A model generated the notes under the pieces. That model was given only the letters and a program-made list of their open reading frames with translations, was not told the DNA's origin and did not search any database. The position numbers were made by a program, and so were the translations under genes. This document shows, in pieces, positions 47,053 through 56,298 of a stretch of 64,000 nucleotides of DNA (the first letter of the stretch is position 1; each line of letters opens with the position of its first letter). The DNA is from Tolypothrix sp. PCC 7712 (lineage in GTDB: Bacteria; Cyanobacteriota; Cyanobacteriia; Cyanobacteriales; Nostocaceae), in assembly GCF_025860405.1 (NCBI RefSeq), contig NZ_CP063785.1, positions 2,914,001 through 2,978,000 on the forward strand, read 5' to 3'.

Positions 47053-49062
47053 CTATTTTTCTCCAAAGAAGCTGAGAATTTTATCAACTAATTCCTTCCA
47101 ATGCTCTTCAGCTTTGCTCTGGAAAAATTGATTCAAATTTGCTTCAAGTTCCAGTTCTCGTTTAAATATCTCACATACGTTACCTGCAAAAGTTTCCCCT
47201 TTCTTTCTTTGCTTACCTTTTTCAGCAAGTAGCGCATTCCAAAACTTAGAATCTTGACTGCGAGGTAGTAACTTTCTTATCAACTCCTCTTCAATGTCTG
47301 TTCCTACTTTATCTACAAAATCGTCATATAAGCCGTAAAATTCTTTTACTAATTCAGGGATAAGTGTCTTTAAAGATTCGTTTGCAGATGTAAGCTCATA
47401 CAAGATATTTTCTAATTCCTGTTTAACTTCTCTAGTAAATTTCTTCAGCATTTCATCTTCATCTATTCCTTCAGAAAAAACTTTTGCATCGTAATATATA
47501 TCTATATCTCTTGGTTCATAGTAACCAAAATTTCTATGTATAGCGTGTTTCGTATTCCATGCTTTATAAGTAATACGATAGAATTCAACATATTGCTCAA
47601 CAAAATTTTCATAAACAAAACTAGGTACTCTTTTACTCAAGTCTCGTACATTTTCTATCTTCTGAATAGCGTTCTCAATTGCTTTGATTTCTGAGAAGGT
47701 TAAAGCATCACCATTTTTTATTTTTCCAAAGCTTACTCGAATATTCTTAATTTCATCTAATAAAAGATTGCGTCTACGTTCTATGACATCGGTTATCGCT
47801 GTGATCAACTCATCTTTATCTTCCTGTACTTCTTCTTGATAGTCTTCATATACCTTGACTATATCATCACGATAGTATCGCAAGGAGTCGTAGAACAAAA
47901 TATTATCTTGGAAGAATTCTAAATTTAAGTTCTTAAATGTAGATTGAACTTGATCTTGTCTAATTTTAATTCCTAATTCCCTATCTCCATCAGAGTCATG
48001 TACTTTTTCAGGCTCCCCTTTGTGAGGTAGTACCAAAGTAACAAATCTATGATGAAATTCTTTTGATTTGGATGTCAAATGATAACCTATTAATTTTGTA
48101 ATATTAGCTTCAGGAGCAGAATTGAAAGGAGTTACAAAAAGACAAATGCTATCTTGACTATCAATATATTTATGCAAGTCCTTGCGGATTGGATTCTCAT
48201 CAAGTCCTTTTGTATCGACAACAGAATCGAACTGAGACAAGTTTGATCCAGATAAAACATCATTGCTTACATAAAGATAAATTTTTCTTGGTATAGCAAA
48301 GTCTTTCAACCGGACATTATTGATATCATCAAAGTTATTTTTTATCCATTCTTGCTCTTTACTTTGATTATCAAACTCAATTTTAGTAGCAGTTCTTGAT
48401 TCTAAGTTCGCATTATCAACTGCAGTCTTTTTTAATACATCTATTCCTGATTCATCAAATAATTCTTTAGCCTTATCGAATGTAATAGTTTTACTTTTTT
48501 CGCCGTCTGTGACTGATTTAGTAACTTTTTTTAGTTCTATAACATTCCTAATAGCTCTTTGAATTTCTTCTGAAATAATTATTCTCTGTTCAACTTGAGT
48601 ATTTTCTTTATTTGCAATATAGTCGCAAAATTCAAAAATAAGATTCTCCATCTCATCAATGGTATAAGGCTCTATCTCTATGTAAGTTTTATCAGCAGCT
48701 TTGATAATGACTTCACATATAGTAGTTTTACCTGATCCAGTTGAGAGTAACTCTCTAGTTTCAATTACATCTTTACTTTTGCCATTAATTGTTTTAGAAA
48801 CTCTGAAGTCACTGATTAAATTAAAAAGATGACAAATAGCGGTTGTCTTACCTTGTCCGATAGTGCCGATAAAAACAATTTTATATTTTTCTATATTTAA
48901 AATTTTATCAATTTCTTCTAATCTTTCTAGCTTGGCTTTTAAGTTATTGATGCAAATATGCTTGATTACATTAATTTCTGAGCCACCTGATATTCTGGTA
49001 ATTTCATGTCTCAGGCTTTGCTGTAGCGCTACAATTTCTTCTTGCCATTGTATAGTCAACAT
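47053..49062 (-). CDS. Dynamin-like large GTPase
   Basis: 669 residues. The G1 P-loop is GTIGQGKTT (residues 66-74). The G2-like segment is STGSGKTTICEV (108-118), and the G3 box VVDTKGLDE has the DxxG at 283-286. Helical stretches with coiled-coil character follow and probably form the stalk. This is the arrangement of bacterial dynamin-like and related septin/dynamin-superfamily GTPases. A G4 (N/TKxD) is not obvious; the candidate is LVLPHKGE. A membrane role or phage sensing is a guess. The DNA is AT-rich and the neighbours are toxin-antitoxin genes, as in defence islands. Confidence 0.68.
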   Translation of the reverse strand: MLTIQWQEEIVALQQSLRHEITRISGGSEINVIKHICINNLKAKLERLEEIDKILNIEKYKIVFIGTIGQGKTTAICHLFNLISDFRVSKTINGKSKDVIETRELLSTGSGKTTICEVIIKAADKTYIEIEPYTIDEMENLIFEFCDYIANKENTQVEQRIIISEEIQRAIRNVIELKKVTKSVTDGEKSKTITFDKAKELFDESGIDVLKKTAVDNANLESRTATKIEFDNQSKEQEWIKNNFDDINNVRLKDFAIPRKIYLYVSNDVLSGSNLSQFDSVVDTKGLDENPIRKDLHKYIDSQDSICLFVTPFNSAPEANITKLIGYHLTSKSKEFHHRFVTLVLPHKGEPEKVHDSDGDRELGIKIRQDQVQSTFKNLNLEFFQDNILFYDSLRYYRDDIVKVYEDYQEEVQEDKDELITAITDVIERRRNLLLDEIKNIRVSFGKIKNGDALTFSEIKAIENAIQKIENVRDLSKRVPSFVYENFVEQYVEFYRITYKAWNTKHAIHRNFGYYEPRDIDIYYDAKVFSEGIDEDEMLKKFTREVKQELENILYELTSANESLKTLIPELVKEFYGLYDDFVDKVGTDIEEELIRKLLPRSQDSKFWNALLAEKGKQRKKGETFAGNVCEIFKRELELEANLNQFFQSKAEEHWKELVDKILSFFGEK

Positions 49063-49264
49063 AATGTTTACCCTGTTTTAATGCTACTTACTGGATAATT
49101 ACAATATGCCCAGATAGCATCAAAATCTAACAATAAGTTACCATTTGCCCATCTGTCGCCAACCTAGCATTCTCTATTCAATCCCAAATAACATCTTTTG
49201 TGCAGTAACATGAAATGCTAAAAACTGCCATAATGTACAAAAACAGATTCAGGAAATAACCCTT
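49063..49264. other. Divergent promoter region
   Basis: About 200 bases between the GTPase and the dead antitoxin. No gene; contains promoters for both directions. Confidence 0.5.
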
Positions 49265-49501
49265 GTGAAAAGTATCAATATTTCCTTACCTGAAACCATG
49301 CAAGCTTACGTAGAAGAATAGGTAACTCAAGGTGGTTACAGCAGTGTTAGTGAATATTTTCGTGAATTAGTGCGACAAGATCAAAAACAGAAAGCTACAG
49401 AAAGTCTTGAAACAATGCTTCTGGAAGGATTAAACTCTGGAGAAGCAACAGAAATGACTGTTCAAGATTGGGAAGATGTCCGTCTAACAATCCGGGGATG
49501 A
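49265..49501 (+). pseudogene. ParD/CopG-like antitoxin with internal stop
   Basis: From GTG 49265 the frame reads KSINISLPETMQAYVEE, TAG at 49319-49321, then VTQGGYSSVSEYFRELVRQDQKQK and on to TGA 49499-49501. The ribbon-helix-helix pattern and GYSSVSEYFRELV box are typical of ParD antitoxins. Restoring CAG (Gln) for TAG would give a 78-residue protein. No ParE-type toxin follows; the vapB gene begins four bases later. Confidence 0.85.
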
Positions 49502-49505
49502 CAGC

Positions 49506-49862
49506 ATGAGCGATATTAACGGTATGGTTCGGTTGAACCTAGATTTATCACCAGAACTTAATCAAGTATTAGAAGAACTGTCAACAAAAATTGGCACAAG
49601 TAAAAGTGATGTTCTACGTCAGGCTATAACATTGATGCAAATTATGGTTATAGCTAAAGAAGAAACCAAAAAATTAGGAGTTCCAGAAGCAAATCAACTG
49701 ATAGCAAATGAAATCATTTTTCCATCTGAGCAGCCAAAACAGCATCCATTAGATACGTTTATGGAAAGGCTTGGCCCTTGGGAAGATGAACGCAGTGCAG
49801 AGGAAATAGTCAAAGACATTTATGATAGTCGTACTATTTCTAACCGTGACATTAGTTTATGA
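49506..49862 (+). CDS. VapB-like ribbon-helix-helix antitoxin
   Basis: 118 residues. Residues 7-45 form a ribbon-helix-helix domain (VRLNLDLSPELNQVLEELSTKIG, SKSDVLRQAITLM). The C-terminal end WEDERSAEEIVKDIYDSR is a VapB-type toxin-wrapping tail. The stop overlaps the vapC start as ATGA, so translation is coupled. It should neutralise the PIN toxin and repress the operon. It follows the dead parD by four bases. Confidence 0.82.
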   Translation: MSDINGMVRLNLDLSPELNQVLEELSTKIGTSKSDVLRQAITLMQIMVIAKEETKKLGVPEANQLIANEIIFPSEQPKQHPLDTFMERLGPWEDERSAEEIVKDIYDSRTISNRDISL

Positions 49863-50260
49863 CTTATCTACTTGATACTGATACTTGTATTTATTGGATA
49901 AAAGATATTAATTCAGTCAGAACTAAAGTTAGAGAAATAGGATGGGAGCAAATTTCTATTTGCAGTATAACGGTTGCTGAGTTGTATTTTGGTGCTTATA
50001 ATTCTCAACGAATAGCGGAAAATTTAGCTCGTGCAGAAGAATTTATTCAAAATTTGCCCGTTGTACCTTTAAATACTCCTGCTCTCAAAAAGTTTGGAGA
50101 ATTAAAAGCAGAACTCCGCAGACTAGGACAACCAATTACTGAGTTTGATTTACTGATTGCTAGTGTTGCACTTACAGAAAATTATATTTTAGTTACTAAC
50201 AATACTCGTCATTACAATCGCATCACTGGGCTAAAACTCGAAAACTGGATCTTGCCTTAA
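49859..50260 (+). CDS. vapC: VapC PIN-domain toxin
   Basis: 133 residues. A PIN ribonuclease with its acidic residues: D6 (YLLDTDTCIYW), E in ITVAELYFG, D in ITEFDLLIASVAL and the closing TNNTRHYNRITGL. Such toxins cut tRNA or rRNA when antitoxin is lost. It overlaps vapB by four bases. The frame looks complete and active. Confidence 0.93.
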   Translation: MTYLLDTDTCIYWIKDINSVRTKVREIGWEQISICSITVAELYFGAYNSQRIAENLARAEEFIQNLPVVPLNTPALKKFGELKAELRRLGQPITEFDLLIASVALTENYILVTNNTRHYNRITGLKLENWILP

Positions 50261-50471
50261 AAAGATTGGATATAACGAAGCGATCGCACTTTCGCAACAG
50301 GCGATCGCTCTATGATATAGGTATATAATACTAATGCTTGACTCGCCCGTTAGTTGGCTCTGGTAAAATTGCAGTTGTGACGGGTTGAGTAGCCGCCACT
50401 TCATTTGCTTAACATTCAATTCCGGTAAAATCTAAGCAGAAAGGCTATGCAAGAAAATCTTTTAACAACAC
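50261..50471. other. Spacer with HIP1 pair
   Basis: 50281-50306 contains AGCGATCGCA and GCGATCGCT, which may pair as a terminator after vapC. Confidence 0.4.
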
Positions 50472-50936
50472 ATGGCAACAAAAAAATTAGAAGCTTTGAT
50501 CACCAAAACTGTCAAAAAAGTGATTAAGAAAGAATTAGGGAAGCTGAAAAAAGATAATTTAGGAATTGCATTAAATCAAACTTCTAATACATTGGCAGAA
50601 ATAGAGAAAGTTAAAAATGATAATTTAGCGCTTGCATCAAATCAAACACATAATACATTAGATAGGTTTGTCGCCAAGGTTGATAATTGGCAAGAAAAAG
50701 ATTCTAGTGAAGAAATTATTGATGAAATATATACAAATGGTTATCTTAGTTTACCTTCCAAAGAAGATACAGAACTTGAGCGCAAGTTGCGAGAACTCAA
50801 ATTTAAACAAGAACTGAGAAAAGATTGGATACTATTTCTTTTAAAGGATGTAATAGTATATTCTGCAACTATAATTTTTATATTTGCTGTGGCTGGATTT
50901 TACTTATTTACGCTGATTATGCATCAGAGATATTGA
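50472..50936 (+). CDS. Membrane protein with VapB-like motif
   Basis: 154 residues. The first 60 residues are basic and coil-like (two copies of KKDNLGIALNQTSNTL / KNDNLALASNQTHNTL). Then comes LDRFVAKVDNWQEKDSSEEIIDEIYTNG, whose W-x5-S-EEI-x2-IY spacing is like the C-terminal tail of the VapB next door. A C-terminal membrane segment is VIVYSATIIFIFAVAGFYLF. It lies 211 bases after vapC on the same strand. No function is known. It might be an antitoxin-derived membrane anchor, but that is a guess. Confidence 0.6.
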   Translation: MATKKLEALITKTVKKVIKKELGKLKKDNLGIALNQTSNTLAEIEKVKNDNLALASNQTHNTLDRFVAKVDNWQEKDSSEEIIDEIYTNGYLSLPSKEDTELERKLRELKFKQELRKDWILFLLKDVIVYSATIIFIFAVAGFYLFTLIMHQRY

Positions 50937-51262
50937 GTTAATTGCTATTGCATAACATTAATAAAGAATGGATATGCTGCATTTTTCACAAGCAGCAGAT
51001 GTAGGGTGTGTTACGGCTGTGCAAGGATTTCGGAACTTAAAAGAGTGATAAGTAGCCGGACAAAAATATTTACAGTCATTGCGAACGAAGTGAAGCAATC
51101 CCAACCCCTGCGATTGCTTCATTCCGCTTCGCTCCATTCGCAATGACATTGTGTAATTAATTCTGTCAGACTACTTAATTAGCCGTAACGCACCGAGAAA
51201 GATAGGGCGTTATGCGATCGCAAACGCACCTTAGAATTTAAGGTTTACTTGATAAACCATTT
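50937..51262. repeat. Dispersed inverted repeat, CATTGCGAA type
   Basis: 51075-51147 is an inverted repeat: GTCATTGCGAACGAAGTG... against ...CATTCGCAATGAC, with CGATTGCTTC inside. A second copy lies at 55228-55300. These look like MITE- or REP-like units. No gene is seen in this spacer. Confidence 0.75.
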
Positions 51263-51646
51263 CTAAGGGCCAACCCTGGTCACTTTCATACAGCCGTGAC
51301 CATCGTTGTAAACTTGCAAAATTGGGTACTGATTTGAGCGAACTAACAAAGCTACATATTGCGCTGCACTTGAGCCACTATCGCAGATAGTTGTTGGCTC
51401 ACCAGACCTAAACGCCCGATCCGACCAGGTACACTGACCAGGAGATAAACCCTGGGGTGCGGCTCCTGGCCCAGCTTGGAAATTGATTCTTACACCGTTG
51501 CTACCATCGTTTTGTATACTCAGCGTACCACCACCACGACAGGTTAAAGGATAGCTCTGCTGTGCATGAGCAGTATCTATCGTCAGCATAGGAGACAAAA
51601 TAGCAACTAAAGCTGCCATTTGGGAAACATGAGAAAATACTTTCAT
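51263..51646 (-). CDS. Small secreted cysteine-containing protein
   Basis: 127 residues. A signal peptide ends at about TAHAQQ. The mature part has Gly-rich beta strands and four cysteines (LTCRGGG, GQCTWSD, TICDSG, HGCMKV) that could form two disulfides. Its style is that of small beta-barrel exported proteins; no name is known. A ribosome site AGGAG sits about eight bases before the ATG at 51646. Confidence 0.7.
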   Translation of the reverse strand: MKVFSHVSQMAALVAILSPMLTIDTAHAQQSYPLTCRGGGTLSIQNDGSNGVRINFQAGPGAAPQGLSPGQCTWSDRAFRSGEPTTICDSGSSAAQYVALLVRSNQYPILQVYNDGHGCMKVTRVGP

Positions 51647-52353
51647 CTTCTGACTCCTAAAAATTAAAAATTTAGTATTAGGCTGCGTTCAATAAGTATT
51701 AGGTTTGATGAAAAAGTTTTATGCAATTAAGTAGATGCGCTGTTCCTAATTAAAATTTTTGCTCGACCCTAACGCATCAGCTTGCTTTAGGGATAATCTT
51801 TAATATTCCTTGTCAATCTCTATATAATGATGACGATAGAAGCGTTAAATCAGGTTACCTACAGTCTATTTCCACTCAATGATTTACGCTTATAGGGACA
51901 CAGCCATATGCCCTCAGATTATCTTGACCTCATAAAATTGCAATCTGCTGTTGCTTAGGGACTTCCAAATAAAAAAATATCCCAGTATTTATTGTGGGGT
52001 GGACATCTTGTCCGCCCAGTTTATGTGGCGGGCAAGATGCCCGCCCCACAAGATGGAATAATTTATTTCTTGAAAATCCCTTAACAAGATAGAGAAAAAT
52101 ATTATAGGAATCCGATTTGATTTCTGCAAAAATATCAGTCAGATGTAACGCAAAAAAAAGCTTTGGCGCGGATGCGTTACGCTAGCGCTAACGCATCCTA
52201 CCACTTTATAAATAATCTCTTAAGGAAAAGCTAGGGATTTGATTAGACAAATAGCAAAAGTTTCGGACATGGTATAAATCCTTGTCTGAAACTTTTATTA
52301 ATTACGAATTACGTAGCGCTTTGCGCTTCCCGTAGGGTATTACGAATTACGAA
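51647..52353. other. Gene-free region with three repeat units
   Basis: 51993-52050 is an inverted repeat TGTGGGGTGGACATCTTG against CAAGATGCCCGCCCCACA. 52170-52198 is GGATGCGTTA/TAACGCATCC. 52299-52351 repeats ATTACGAATT around a palindromic GTAGCGCTTTGCGC. No gene is supportable over 700 bases. Confidence 0.7.
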
Positions 52354-53181
52354 TTATTTTGGCGTTGTTTCGGGTGTGGGAGTTGGTTTTAAATTCTTGG
52401 CTTTGTAGAAGGTTTCTAAACTATCGCGATCGCCTACAAAACGCCAGTGCCAAGGTTCATAACTGACACCTTGTGCATTATCCTTAGGAAAGGACATTTC
52501 AAAACCAAAACGGGCAGCGTTTGCTTCCAGCCACTGATAAGCTTTGGTATTGTCAAAGTTAGCTTGCAGATTAGTGGCTGGAACTGCGCCATCACCAACA
52601 TCTACAGCATAGCCTGTGTGATGCTCGCTATGACCAGGAGGCGCACTGAGTGCAGCTCTTTCGGCTGGTGTTTGATTGCGTTGCGCGCCCACCGCAAAAA
52701 ATAACTGCTCTTGTTCTTTGACAGAACGGAAGCCAGAAATTGGTACTAAAATTACCCCGGCGCTGCGTGCTGCTTGTTTCATGGCTTGAAACTTTTCCGC
52801 AGCAGTTTTTCGCATTCTAATGCGCCCACTACCAGGAATTACTGCTAGTTCTGATTCTGGCGCTTCTGCGTATGCTAAATGTCCTAATACAGTATCAGTA
52901 TTGCTACTCTGAGAGTTAGCAGCACTATCAGATGTTGGTGTCGGTAAACTAGTGGGTGAAGGTTGAGAATTGGCTGTTCTTTTGGGAGAAAGAATGAAAA
53001 AGACAAAGCCACTACTCACAGCAAGCAGGACAAATGCAAATACTCCCCCAACGAGCAAAACCATCGGTTTTAATCCCACCTTAGGTTTAGCATCGGGAGC
53101 ATCGCGTAAAGCTGCTGGAATATCATCACCAGAAGCAGCCGAAGAGTGTTGAGGTTCTCCAGAAAACCCAGCTTTATTCAA
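52354..53181 (-). CDS. VanY-type D-alanyl-D-alanine carboxypeptidase
   Basis: 275 residues. A cytoplasmic N-terminus of about 37 residues, one membrane helix (PMVLLVGGVFAFVLLAVSSGFVFFIL), a Ser/Thr/Pro-rich linker, then an M15 peptidase domain. The zinc ligands are visible: H and D in PPGHSEHHTGYAVDVGD and H in YEPWHWRFVG. SGFRSVKEQEQLF is also typical. It trims peptidoglycan stem peptides in the periplasm. The divergent AEC gene starts 102 bases away. Confidence 0.92.
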   Translation of the reverse strand: MNKAGFSGEPQHSSAASGDDIPAALRDAPDAKPKVGLKPMVLLVGGVFAFVLLAVSSGFVFFILSPKRTANSQPSPTSLPTPTSDSAANSQSSNTDTVLGHLAYAEAPESELAVIPGSGRIRMRKTAAEKFQAMKQAARSAGVILVPISGFRSVKEQEQLFFAVGAQRNQTPAERAALSAPPGHSEHHTGYAVDVGDGAVPATNLQANFDNTKAYQWLEANAARFGFEMSFPKDNAQGVSYEPWHWRFVGDRDSLETFYKAKNLKPTPTPETTPK

Positions 53182-53282
53182 GAGTTCACTCCTGCTTTTT
53201 TTGAATAGCCATAACAGATTGTAGACTGGATAAAAATAAACGCAAGCGTTAGGATTTTACGTCAGCGTTTTTAGGTGCAATC

Positions 53283-54200
53283 TTGATAAATCTTTTAGCA
53301 CTATATGTCAAGTTAGTGGGGCTAGTCCTGATTGGATTCGTCCTCGGACGTAAACTACCAAGTACAGTTCCCTCAGGTGTAGCTTACTTCCTTTTTTGGG
53401 TAGGAGTACCTATAAGCATTGTATTTTTTCTATACAAAACCGACTTATCAGGACAAATTTGGATTGCACCTGCGATCGCATACCTTGCCATTTTCCTAGG
53501 GGCTTTTTTAGCTTGGCTAGCAATTAAAGGACAAGCCTATCTCACAAATACCATGCCGCAGCCACCAACTCAAGGAAGTTTCCTATTAGCAGCAATGGTA
53601 GGGAATACAGGTTATCTCGGCTTTCCTATTACCTTAGCAATGCTAGGAGAAAAATACTTCGCTTGGGCGCTGTTCTACGATTTACTAGGCACACTCTTTG
53701 GTGCTTACGGCTTAGGAGTAGCGCTAGCAGCTAATTTTGGCAATAGTAAGCATAATTATGCAGAAGTAGCCAAAGCCATATTGATTAATCCTGCTTTATG
53801 GAGTTTCGGCTTTGGCTTACTGTTGCGACAGTTAAAAATTCCCTTTGCGCTGGAATTTTGCTTAGATAAATTGGCTTGGACATCTTTAGCCTTATCCATA
53901 GTATTAATTGGGATGCGACTCTCACAATTAAAGTCTTGGAGTAACATCCCCAAAGTAGGAATGAGCTTGGCAATTAAAATGTTAATAGTTCCCTTATTTC
54001 TAGGTTGCACATTACCGTTTTTTGGTGTCACTGGTTCACCAGCCAAAGTAATCGTCCTACAAATGGCTATGCCCCCAGCCTTTGCCACGCTAGTACTTGC
54101 CGAAACCTTCAATCTTGACCGCGATTTAGCTGTCACAGCCTTAGCATTAGGTGCAATAGTATTATTAATTACATTACCTTTTTGGCTGTGGCTATTTTGA
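53283..54200 (+). CDS. AEC family transporter
   Basis: 305 residues, with about ten membrane helices in the two-halves pattern of auxin efflux carrier (AEC) proteins. N-half GLVLIGFVLGRKLP and GNTGYLGFPITLAMLG (the crossover motif with Asn-Thr-Gly-Tyr), C-half MAMPPAFATLVLAETFNLD. The only in-frame start is TTG 53283, since a stop lies at 53250. Substrate unknown, probably an organic acid. Confidence 0.87.
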   Translation: MINLLALYVKLVGLVLIGFVLGRKLPSTVPSGVAYFLFWVGVPISIVFFLYKTDLSGQIWIAPAIAYLAIFLGAFLAWLAIKGQAYLTNTMPQPPTQGSFLLAAMVGNTGYLGFPITLAMLGEKYFAWALFYDLLGTLFGAYGLGVALAANFGNSKHNYAEVAKAILINPALWSFGFGLLLRQLKIPFALEFCLDKLAWTSLALSIVLIGMRLSQLKSWSNIPKVGMSLAIKMLIVPLFLGCTLPFFGVTGSPAKVIVLQMAMPPAFATLVLAETFNLDRDLAVTALALGAIVLLITLPFWLWLF

Positions 54201-54315
54201 GGAATGGGGAAGGGGGAAGGGGAAATGGGGATAAGGGGGAGAGATTACCAATTACCCAATGACAAATGACAAATGACAAATGACCAATGACCAATGACAA
54301 ATATCAGGTTATGCC
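54201..54315. repeat. Heptamer and decamer tandem repeats
   Basis: GGGGAAGGGGG type at 54203-54240, ATTACCA at 54246-54260 and (AATGACA/AATGACC) repeats at 54258-54300, directly before the Uma2 gene. Confidence 0.85.
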
Positions 54316-55140
54316 ATGTCAACTAACATTACTGAAAGCCAGAGTGTCCCAGCGCCCCCTGAATCAGACTGGGAACCTACTCCACCACCAACAGATTTAA
54401 TATTTGATGACGGAGAACCTTTGGAAAGTAACCGCCACCGTATTGGGATGAATGTTTTAATCCGGTCATTGCAACAAGCTTGGTCAGACCGCAATGATTA
54501 TTTTGCTGGCGGTAATATGTTTGTTTACTATAGCCGGATACAAGCGCGAAATCGGGATTTTAAAGGGCCAGATTTTTTTGTAGTTCTCAACGTCGAAGAG
54601 ATTGGTTCTCGCCAAGGTTGGGTTGTCTGGGATGAAAATGGACGCTACCCAGATGTGATTGTGGAATTAATGTCACCCTCAACCAAAAATGTAGATTTAG
54701 GCGAGAAAAAACATCTCTATGAGGGAGTGTTTAGAACTAGAGATTATTTTGTTTTTGATCCCTTTGACCCTAACTCCTTGCAAGGATGGCGTTTAGATGC
54801 TAATTTTCGCTATCAGCCGTTAGTTGCTAATGAACAAGGCTGGTTATGGTGCGAAACCTTAGGATTTTGGTTAGGAACTTGGGAAGGAACAATAGACAGA
54901 GAAACTGCCCCTTGGTTAAGATTTTATGACCGCCAGTCAAATTTAGTTTTCCTACCTGAAGAAGCAGCATTCCAACGCGCGGAAGCCGAAAGCCAACGGG
55001 CAGAAGTAGAAAGCCAACGGGCGGAAGCGGAACGCCAACGAGCAGAGACAGAAAGTCAACGGGCGGAAGCGGAACGCCAACGGGCAGAACGTTTAGCTGC
55101 ACGCTTGCGGGAATTAGGAGAAAATCCAGAGGATTTTTAA
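54316..55140 (+). CDS. Uma2 family endonuclease-like protein
   Basis: 274 residues. The Uma2 PD-(D/E)XK-like fold is typical: DFKGPDFFVVLNVEE, WDENGRYPDVIVELMSPSTKNVDLGEKKHLYEG, RDYFVFDPFDPNSLQGW. The catalytic residues are P-D and E-L in the strand pair DFFVV/VIVEL. The last 50 residues are a near-perfect heptad array of QRAEAE/QRAEVE units, a charged coiled coil made by DNA repeats. Uma2 proteins are very common in cyanobacteria and often linked to mobile DNA; their role is not settled. Confidence 0.87.
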   Translation: MSTNITESQSVPAPPESDWEPTPPPTDLIFDDGEPLESNRHRIGMNVLIRSLQQAWSDRNDYFAGGNMFVYYSRIQARNRDFKGPDFFVVLNVEEIGSRQGWVVWDENGRYPDVIVELMSPSTKNVDLGEKKHLYEGVFRTRDYFVFDPFDPNSLQGWRLDANFRYQPLVANEQGWLWCETLGFWLGTWEGTIDRETAPWLRFYDRQSNLVFLPEEAAFQRAEAESQRAEVESQRAEAERQRAETESQRAEAERQRAERLAARLRELGENPEDF

Positions 55141-55699
55141 CATACTGCAAACCGCTATAGTTATACAAAATCAAATAATGTTTGCGACACATCAACATAA
55201 GTAGTTAAACAAAATTAATTACAAAATGTCATTGCGAATGGAGCGGAGCGGAATGAAGCAATCGCAAGGGTTGAGATTGCTTCGCTGCGCTCGCAATGAC
55301 TGTAATTAATTTTGCGTGGTTACTTATTCTAGAGGGCACGGCAGTGCCAGTGCCCCTACAATCTGTTGCATTCTTTTTTCAAATTGGTAAGCTGTTCCAC
55401 ATTTAACTTGCATATATTGGGCGCGCAAGATGCCCACCCCACAAGAAATATACAATTTCAGATTATGCAAACTAGATTTGGTTTAGCTTATTACTCAACA
55501 AAAAAGCAGCACAATAATTTTGGAGGGGGTTTGGGGGACGCAACCGTCCGAAGTTTTGTGGAAGGAAACCTTCCCCACAAACTTCACCCAATCGGGGGTT
55601 TGGGGGAGAATCCCCCAATTCTGCTGCCTTAGTTGATGGTATGAAAGCCCCTTAACCCAAGCTTTATTTCCTAATAACGAATTGGTATAACTTAAACCT
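55141..55699. other. Gene-free region dense in dispersed repeats
   Basis: 55228-55300 is a CATTGCGAA inverted repeat. 55333-55361 is GGCACGGCAGTGCC with TGCCCCTAC. 55418-55446 is a CAAGATGCCCACCCCACA element. 55519-55620 holds GGGGGTTTGGGGGA units and CTTCCCCACAAAC. These are assorted spacer repeats; no gene. Confidence 0.75.
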
Positions 55700-56227
55700 T
55701 TACACTTCAGCCTTTATTTGATTCATTCTTGCAGCTAAATCCGCAGGATTCGTATATTCATAGGGTTCAAAAGGTTGGTGAATCCAGGGATTATCCGATA
55801 GATAATCAACATAATAATCCGGTTCTATAACCGAACAAGATTTATACCAAATTACAGCCGTGCGAATATCTAAAATTGCACTTTCACTATATTGCTGTAG
55901 CCAAGGAATAGTTTGCTCAAGTGTAACCCCAGAATCTACCAAGTCATCCACCAGCAAAATCCGCGAACCTAAAGTTTCCGTAGTCATAGTGATATGGCGA
56001 GAAAAGTTTAATGCACCTCTTTCTTGCTTACCTGGGCCACTGTATGATGATGTTGCTAAAATTGCCAACGGTTGGTCATATATACGGGAAAGTATATCTC
56101 CAACTCGCAGTCCGCCTCTGGCAAGACAAACAATCTGGTTGAATTGCCAACCCGATTGATAAATCTTAGCAGCCAGTAGTTCAATTTTTTGGTGATAATC
56201 TGACCAAGAAACGTAAAGGTCTGGCAT
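55700..56227 (-). CDS. Phosphoribosyltransferase
   Basis: 175 residues, type I PRTase fold. The PRPP-binding loop is RILLVDDLVDSGVTLEQ and the N-terminal loop VCLARGGLRVGDILSR is in place. The substrate hood is like that of hypoxanthine/xanthine phosphoribosyltransferases. It ends ADLAARMNQIKAEV. The start at ATG 56227 seems right. It is divergent from the symporter gene. Confidence 0.9.
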   Translation of the reverse strand: MPDLYVSWSDYHQKIELLAAKIYQSGWQFNQIVCLARGGLRVGDILSRIYDQPLAILATSSYSGPGKQERGALNFSRHITMTTETLGSRILLVDDLVDSGVTLEQTIPWLQQYSESAILDIRTAVIWYKSCSVIEPDYYVDYLSDNPWIHQPFEPYEYTNPADLAARMNQIKAEV

Positions 56228-56298
56228 AAGGGATGTAGTTTTTGGCTAATACTCAAAGCACACGCAAATTCTCTATTTTAATATGAGTGCAAGATATT

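Noticed and set aside
55366..55632. 88-codon plus-strand frame
   Set aside because: Crosses three different spacer repeats (GATGCCC, GGGGGTTTGGGGG); no protein features.
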